A stretch of 64,000 bases of DNA, from assembly GCF_036010485.1 (NCBI RefSeq), contig NZ_CP108568.1, positions 2,130,001 through 2,194,000 on the forward strand, written 5' to 3'. Below are positions 59,938 to 64,000 of this stretch, in pieces. The stretch is from Streptomyces sp. NBC_01198. Its GTDB lineage: Bacteria > Actinomycetota > Actinomycetes > Streptomycetales > Streptomycetaceae. The position numbers and the translations under genes were made by a program. Below the pieces are notes generated by a model. The model worked only from the letters and a program-made list of their open reading frames with translations, was not told the DNA's origin and did no database searches. Each line of letters begins with the position of its first letter. The first letter of the stretch is position 1.

Positions 59938-61392
59938 TCACAGGTCGAGGCCGGTGAGCACCAGCACTCTCTCGTAGGTGTAGTCCTCCATCGCGTACTT
60001 CACACCCTCACGCCCGGTGCCGGAGTCCTTGACGCCGCCGTAGGGCATCTGGTCGGCGCGGTAGGAGGGGGCGTCGCCGATGACCACGCCGCCGACCTCC
60101 AGGTCGCGGTGGGCACGGAAGGCCAGCTGCAGATCGTGCGTGAAGACACCAGCCTGCAGGCCGAAGCGGGAGTCGTTCACGGCCGCGAAAGCCTCCGCGG
60201 GCCCGTTGACCCGATGCAGTGACAGGACCGGGCCGAAGGCCTCCTCGGTGGCGAGCACCGCGTCGGCGGGCAGTTCGGCGAGCACCGTGGGGGCGTAGCT
60301 GGCCCCGTCGCGGGTCCCGCCGGCCAGCAGTTTGGCGCCCTTGGCCACCGCGTCGTCCACCCACTGCCCGACCCGGACGGCCGCGGCCTCGTTCACCAGC
60401 GGGCCGACGTCGGTGGCGCCGTCCGCCGGGTCGCCGGTGACCTGCTCGCGGACCTTGGCGACGATCCGCTCGGCCAGCGTGTCGTAGACGGCCGCGTCCG
60501 CGATGACCCGCTGCACCGATATGCAGGACTGGCCGCCCTGGTAGTTCGCGAAGGTGGCGATCCGCCCCGCCGCCCACTCCAGGTCGGCGTCCGAGGACCA
60601 GTCGGCGAGCACCACGGCCGCCGCGTTGCCGCCCAGCTCCAGGGTGACGTGCTTGCGCGGCACCGAGTCGGCGATGGCGTACCCGACGGTGTCGGAGCCG
60701 GTGAAGGAGATCACCGGCAGCCGCGGGTCCTGCACCAGGGCCGGCATCCGGTCGTTGGGCACCGGAAGGACGCTCCAGGACCCGGCCGGCAGCCCCTCGG
60801 CCTCCGCCAGGAGCTCGCCGAGCAGCAGCGCCGACAGCGGGGTCGCGGGCGCCGGCTTGAGGATGATCGGCGCGCCGACGGCGAGGGCCGGGGCGACCTT
60901 GTGCGCCACCAGATTCAGCGGGAAGTTGAAGGGCGCGATCCCCAGCACCGGACCGCGCCCGAAGCGCCGGGTCAGCGCGAGCCGCCCCACCCCGCCCTGG
61001 TCGGTGTCCAGCCGCTGCGCCTCGCCGGCGTTGAAGCGGCGCGCCTCCTCGGCCGCCCACCGGAAGACCGACACCGCCCGGCCGACCTCGCCGCGCGACC
61101 ACTTCAGCGGCTTGCCGTTCTCCGCGGTGATCAGCAGGGCGATCTCCTCGGCCCGCTCGGCCAGCCGCTTCGATACGTGGTCCAGCGCTGCCGCCCGCAC
61201 GTGCGCCGGGGTGGCGGAGAACTCCGCCTGCGCCGCGGCCGCCGCCGCGACGGCCTCCTCGACCTGCGCCTCGTCCGGCACGCTCACCCGGCCGACCAGG
61301 GCGCCGTCCCAGGGGCTCGTCACGTCGAAGGTGTCCGCGCCGGTGGCCTGGCGGCCTGCCAGCCAGAACGCGTACGGAGCTGCGGTCGTCAC
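59938..61392 (-). CDS. NAD(P)-dependent aldehyde dehydrogenase
   Basis: A 484-aa aldehyde dehydrogenase. The general base is E252 (VTLELGGNA) and the nucleophile C290 (GGQSCISVQR). The cofactor stretch is FNFPLNLVAHKVAPAL and LKPAPATPLSAL. Features such as DVGPLVNEA and MPYGGVKDSGTGREG put it nearer the lactaldehyde/succinate-semialdehyde type than betaine-aldehyde type. The substrate is unknown. It starts at GTG 61392. It is separated from the acyl-CoA dehydrogenase gene by 132 bp. Confidence 0.92.
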   Translation of the reverse strand: MTTAAPYAFWLAGRQATGADTFDVTSPWDGALVGRVSVPDEAQVEEAVAAAAAAQAEFSATPAHVRAAALDHVSKRLAERAEEIALLITAENGKPLKWSRGEVGRAVSVFRWAAEEARRFNAGEAQRLDTDQGGVGRLALTRRFGRGPVLGIAPFNFPLNLVAHKVAPALAVGAPIILKPAPATPLSALLLGELLAEAEGLPAGSWSVLPVPNDRMPALVQDPRLPVISFTGSDTVGYAIADSVPRKHVTLELGGNAAAVVLADWSSDADLEWAAGRIATFANYQGGQSCISVQRVIADAAVYDTLAERIVAKVREQVTGDPADGATDVGPLVNEAAAVRVGQWVDDAVAKGAKLLAGGTRDGASYAPTVLAELPADAVLATEEAFGPVLSLHRVNGPAEAFAAVNDSRFGLQAGVFTHDLQLAFRAHRDLEVGGVVIGDAPSYRADQMPYGGVKDSGTGREGVKYAMEDYTYERVLVLTGLDL

Positions 61393-61600
61393 GGTGGTTC
61401 CGCCCTTCTGTCGCGGGTCTCGCTCGCTGCCACCGTAGGCACCGCGGGCCGCCCGCCCGGTTGTCCACGGCGGAGTACGCGTACGCCCGCGCGCTACGGA
61501 ATGGCCAGCGCCCACCGTACGGGTCGCATGCGCCGGATTCCGCCCCGGCCGGCACCCGCCGGCCCTATCCTGGCGCCCCGGCACGGGGAGGGGACGGGCG
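61393..61600. other. Divergent spacer, aldehyde dehydrogenase / Trypco1 gene
   Basis: This 208-bp spacer between divergent genes must hold both promoters. A GGGGAGGGG purine block just before 61601 is the ribosome-binding site of the plus-strand gene. Nothing else is recognisable. Confidence 0.35.
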
Positions 61601-62017
61601 ATGGCGCAGACGGTCACGATCGAACTGGACGACGGCTCGACGGTGGAGGCGGAGATCGTCGGCGAGGTGCCCTTCCAGCACCCCGACGAGACCGGCGGCT
61701 ACGACGACGTCGGCGTGCGCTCCCGGGCCGCCGCGATGGGCTCCGCCGTCACCCTGACCCTGGAGGGCGTCCGCGACACCGTACGCAGCGTCGGCCGCTG
61801 GGCCGCGCAGACCATCACCGAGGGCGGCGCCGCCGGCTCCCCCGACGCCTTCGAGGTCGAGTTCGGCCTCAAGCTCGCGGTGAAGTCCGGGCAGCTGCTC
61901 GGTGTCATCGCCGAGGCCGGCACGGAGGCGGGGCTGACCGTCCGGCTGTCCTGGGACCTCGCCGCCCGCCGAGCCGCCGCGGCCGCCGCCGCCATCGGTC
62001 CGACGCCGCCGCCGTGA
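61601..62017 (+). CDS. Trypco1 (CU044_2847-type) small protein
   Basis: A 138-aa protein with an N-terminal beta strand (TVTIELDDGSTVEAEIV). A helical middle follows, then EFGLKLAVKSGQLLGVIAEAGTEAGLTVRLSW, the layout of the trypsin-co-occurring domain 1 family. In other genomes this domain sits next to trypsin-like and STAND proteins. Here it stands alone, 18.6 kb from the trypsin/STAND-like gene at 39219. It has a strong ribosome-binding site (GGGGAGGGG). It is convergent with the PucR gene. The function is unknown. Confidence 0.7.
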   Translation: MAQTVTIELDDGSTVEAEIVGEVPFQHPDETGGYDDVGVRSRAAAMGSAVTLTLEGVRDTVRSVGRWAAQTITEGGAAGSPDAFEVEFGLKLAVKSGQLLGVIAEAGTEAGLTVRLSWDLAARRAAAAAAAIGPTPPP

Positions 62018-62032
62018 CCCGCGCCCGGGAGC

Positions 62033-63583
62033 TCAGGCGCCGGTTTCTGCCTCGGTCTTGAGGGCAAGCCACAGCTCCATCCGGACGTCCGGGTCGTCCA
62101 GCGAGCGCCCGAGGATCTCCTCGACCCGGCGCATCCGGTAGCGCAGGGTGTGCCGGTGCACCCCGAGGTCGGCCGCCGCCGCGTCCCACTGGCCGTGGTG
62201 CGACAGCCAGGCGTGCAGCGAGGTGGCCAGGTCGCCGCGCGAGGTCGCGTCGTGCTCGCGCAGCGGCCGCAGCAGGCCCTCGGCGAAGGCCCGCACCGCG
62301 TCGTCGGCGAGCAGCGGCACCACCGAGCCGGCGCCGACCTCGCCGTGCTCGACCAGGTTGCGCCCCCTGCGCTGCGCGACGGCCAGCGCCTGCTCGGCCT
62401 GCCGGTGCGCCTCGGGCACCTCCTCGGGCGGTACCGCCCCCGACAGCCCGGCGGCGAGCGCGTCCTCGGCCTCGGCGAGGTCGGCCGCCGCCGCCAGCGC
62501 GGTGGCGTCCTGCGCGGCCAGCACGATCAGCCGCGCCTCCTCCTGGATGGCCAGCAGCGGGTCGCCCGAGCGGGCGGCGGCCGACTCCACGCGCTCCGCC
62601 AGCCGGGCCAGCGCCTCCGGGCCGCGCTGGGCGTCCGATGGCTCGGCGATCAGCACCCGCACCGGGTGGTCGAGCAGGCTGCGGTAGAGCGTGCCCGCCA
62701 CGCTGCGGGCGTGCCCGGCCTCACCGGCGAGCAGCATTCGCAGCAGCGCGGCCGCCAGCCGGGTGTGCGCGTCCTGCAGGGCGCGGGACTGTTCGAGCGA
62801 CAGCGTCAGCAGGGCGACGGCCGCGTGCACGACGTAGCGGGCCGAGGTGTCCAGGCGCTCCTCGGTGCCGACCGCCAGGTAGCCGCGCGGGCGGCGCCCG
62901 GTGCCCAGCGACTGGATCTCGACCCGGTCCTCGCTGCCCGCCGGCCCCGCGACGGCGGCGCCGGCCGGCCCGGGGATGTCCCGCAGCCGGTCGATCTCGC
63001 CGGCCAGCCGGGCGGCGCGGCGGCCCGCCCAGTCCGGCGCGGCGGCCACCACCGCGCCGGAGGGGTCGTAGAGCGCGGCCCAGCCGTCGAGGTGGGCGGC
63101 CAGCCGGGCCAGCAGCGCGGCGGTGCCGTCCGGGGCGAGCGCGGCCCGGGTCAGCTCGCGCTGGGCGTCGAAGCCCGCGGTCACCGCGCGGTAGCGTTCG
63201 GCCGCCAGCGCCGCGGAGACGGTCTTGCTGATCGCGATGAAGGGGGTCTTGCGCGGCACTTCGAGCAGCGGCAGCCCCGCCTGCTCGGCCGCCGCCGCCA
63301 GCGCGTCGGGCACGCTGTCGTGCCCGACCCCGACGCCGAAGCCGAGCCCGACCACCTTGGCGGCCGTCAGCCGCCGCACGTAGCCACGCATCGCCTCCGG
63401 GTCGCCGACCTCCAGCTTCAGCCCGGTGGTCAGCAGCAGCTCGCCGCCCTCCAGATACGGGCCGGGGTCGTCCAGCTCGCTGGTGTGCACCCAGCGGACC
63501 TCGGAATCCAGCCGGTCCTTGCCTGCCAGGACGGTCAGCTTGAGCGCGGAGTGCTGCACGAGGGTCGCGAGGGTGAGCGGCAT
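62033..63583 (-). CDS. PucR family transcriptional regulator
   Basis: A 516-aa regulator. The N-terminal PucR domain (about residues 1-130) has VRWVHTSELDDPGPYLEGGELLLTTG. The GGDEF-like middle follows, and the C-terminal helix-turn-helix is WLSHHGQWDAAAADLGVHRHTLRYRMRRVEEILG in blocks. PucR proteins control purine, GABA or proline-type catabolic genes, often in response to a small ligand. Targets are unknown; the aldehyde dehydrogenase gene nearby is a possibility. It starts at ATG 63583 with no obvious ribosome-binding site. Confidence 0.9.
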   Translation of the reverse strand: MPLTLATLVQHSALKLTVLAGKDRLDSEVRWVHTSELDDPGPYLEGGELLLTTGLKLEVGDPEAMRGYVRRLTAAKVVGLGFGVGVGHDSVPDALAAAAEQAGLPLLEVPRKTPFIAISKTVSAALAAERYRAVTAGFDAQRELTRAALAPDGTAALLARLAAHLDGWAALYDPSGAVVAAAPDWAGRRAARLAGEIDRLRDIPGPAGAAVAGPAGSEDRVEIQSLGTGRRPRGYLAVGTEERLDTSARYVVHAAVALLTLSLEQSRALQDAHTRLAAALLRMLLAGEAGHARSVAGTLYRSLLDHPVRVLIAEPSDAQRGPEALARLAERVESAAARSGDPLLAIQEEARLIVLAAQDATALAAAADLAEAEDALAAGLSGAVPPEEVPEAHRQAEQALAVAQRRGRNLVEHGEVGAGSVVPLLADDAVRAFAEGLLRPLREHDATSRGDLATSLHAWLSHHGQWDAAAADLGVHRHTLRYRMRRVEEILGRSLDDPDVRMELWLALKTEAETGA

Positions 63584-63670
63584 ACGGACCAGATACCGGC
63601 AATCACTGGATTCTTGGCCGACCGGGAGTGGCCGCCCCCCTCAATTGTGCCGCACCGTCCACCCGCCCCC

Positions 63671-64000
63671 TCACCCCCGCAGATCCACCAGGATCGGCGG
63701 CGCGTGCTCCCCCGTCGTCGCCGTCAACGACACGACCGCGTGCCCGGCGGGCACCGCATGCGCCAGATCCGAAGCGGACCACCGCTCCCGCTCCACCTCC
63801 CTGACGGTCACCGACTCGGTGGTGACGGCTTCACCGGTGAACACCTTCCGCACCCCGCGGCTCAGCCGCCGCGGCAGGCCGCCCGACTGGTCGGGGCTGC
63901 GGGTGATGTCCCTGGTCTCCACCCAGGTCGTCCCCCATGCCTCGGCGAAGCGCTTGCCGTCCCAGGTCGTCACCCCGGACATCGCCATCCGGCAGCCCAT
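63671..64000 (-). CDS. Hypothetical protein, possibly cut at the window edge
   Basis: At least 109 codons are readable. An ATG falls on the very last bases, so the true start may lie outside. The visible product has VTTWDGKRFAEAWGTTWVETRD and an IPR-like C-terminal pattern (SASDLAHAVPAGHAVVSLTATTGEHAPPILVDLRG). No family is recognised. It is transcribed toward the PucR gene with an 87-bp gap. Confidence 0.6.
   Translation of the reverse strand: MGCRMAMSGVTTWDGKRFAEAWGTTWVETRDITRSPDQSGGLPRRLSRGVRKVFTGEAVTTESVTVREVERERWSASDLAHAVPAGHAVVSLTATTGEHAPPILVDLRG

Overview
The window is a high-GC chromosomal segment of a streptomycete-type actinomycete. The gene order rnj-dapA-thyX / dapB-M16-pnp-rpsO / type VII secretion / ribF-truB-rbfA-infB-nusA-rimP / ispG-rseP-dxr matches the core order I know from Streptomyces. 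GTG and TTG starts, G/C-rich third codon positions, A/G/P/R-rich proteins and hairpins without U-tracts fit this. I see no IS element, integrase, CRISPR array or rRNA/tRNA gene.

Layout. (1) 1-9.6 kb, mostly minus strand: RNA decay and processing (RNase J, PNPase with rpsO, an M16 peptidase), lysine/diaminopimelate synthesis (dapA, dapB) and flavin-dependent thymidylate synthase (thyX). (2) 9.7-35.4 kb: a complete ESX-like type VII secretion (T7SS) locus. It has eccD and eccC in divergent orientation, an SseB-like and a WXG-like gene, two paralogous T7SS effector genes with papain-fold (glutamine deamidase-like) C-termini, YrhB/Imm35-like putative immunity genes, two mycosins, two small WXG100 proteins, a long WXG100 protein with a disordered tail, eccB, eccE and an EspI-like proline-rich MinD/ParA ATPase. 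(3) 35.6-37.9 kb: a NarL-type two-component pair. (4) 38.0-50.4 kb, minus strand: ribF, a 1249-aa degenerate-trypsin/STAND-like ATPase, and the translation cluster rimP-nusA-ylxR-infB-ylxP-rbfA-truB. (5) 50.4-53.9 kb: a Tat-type lipoprotein with a ferritin-like partner, an APH-like kinase and two GNAT acetyltransferases. (6) 54.0-57.8 kb, minus strand: MEP isoprenoid genes ispG and dxr around an S2P/RseP protease. (7) 57.9-64.0 kb: acyl-CoA dehydrogenase, aldehyde dehydrogenase, a Trypco1-like protein, a PucR regulator and an edge-truncated hypothetical.

How they fit together. EccB, C, D and E form the secretion channel, mycosins act at the outer face, WXG100 proteins are the helical substrates, and the EspI-like ATPase probably tunes the system. 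The accessory island between eccC and the first mycosin (15.4-22.1 kb) is the most variable-looking part. One effector keeps a full Cys-His-Asp triad. Its upstream paralogue has Ser where the Cys should be. A downstream protein repeats a YrhB domain next to deamidase-like domains that lack the Cys. I read this as a toxin, decoy and immunity module.

The other striking features are three translationally chained mini-ORFs in the infB leader, a 75-bp element with perfect 19-bp inverted arms after truB, and the trypsin/STAND gene inside a housekeeping operon. Gene starts were chosen from Shine-Dalgarno position and family N-termini. Several promoters look leaderless.
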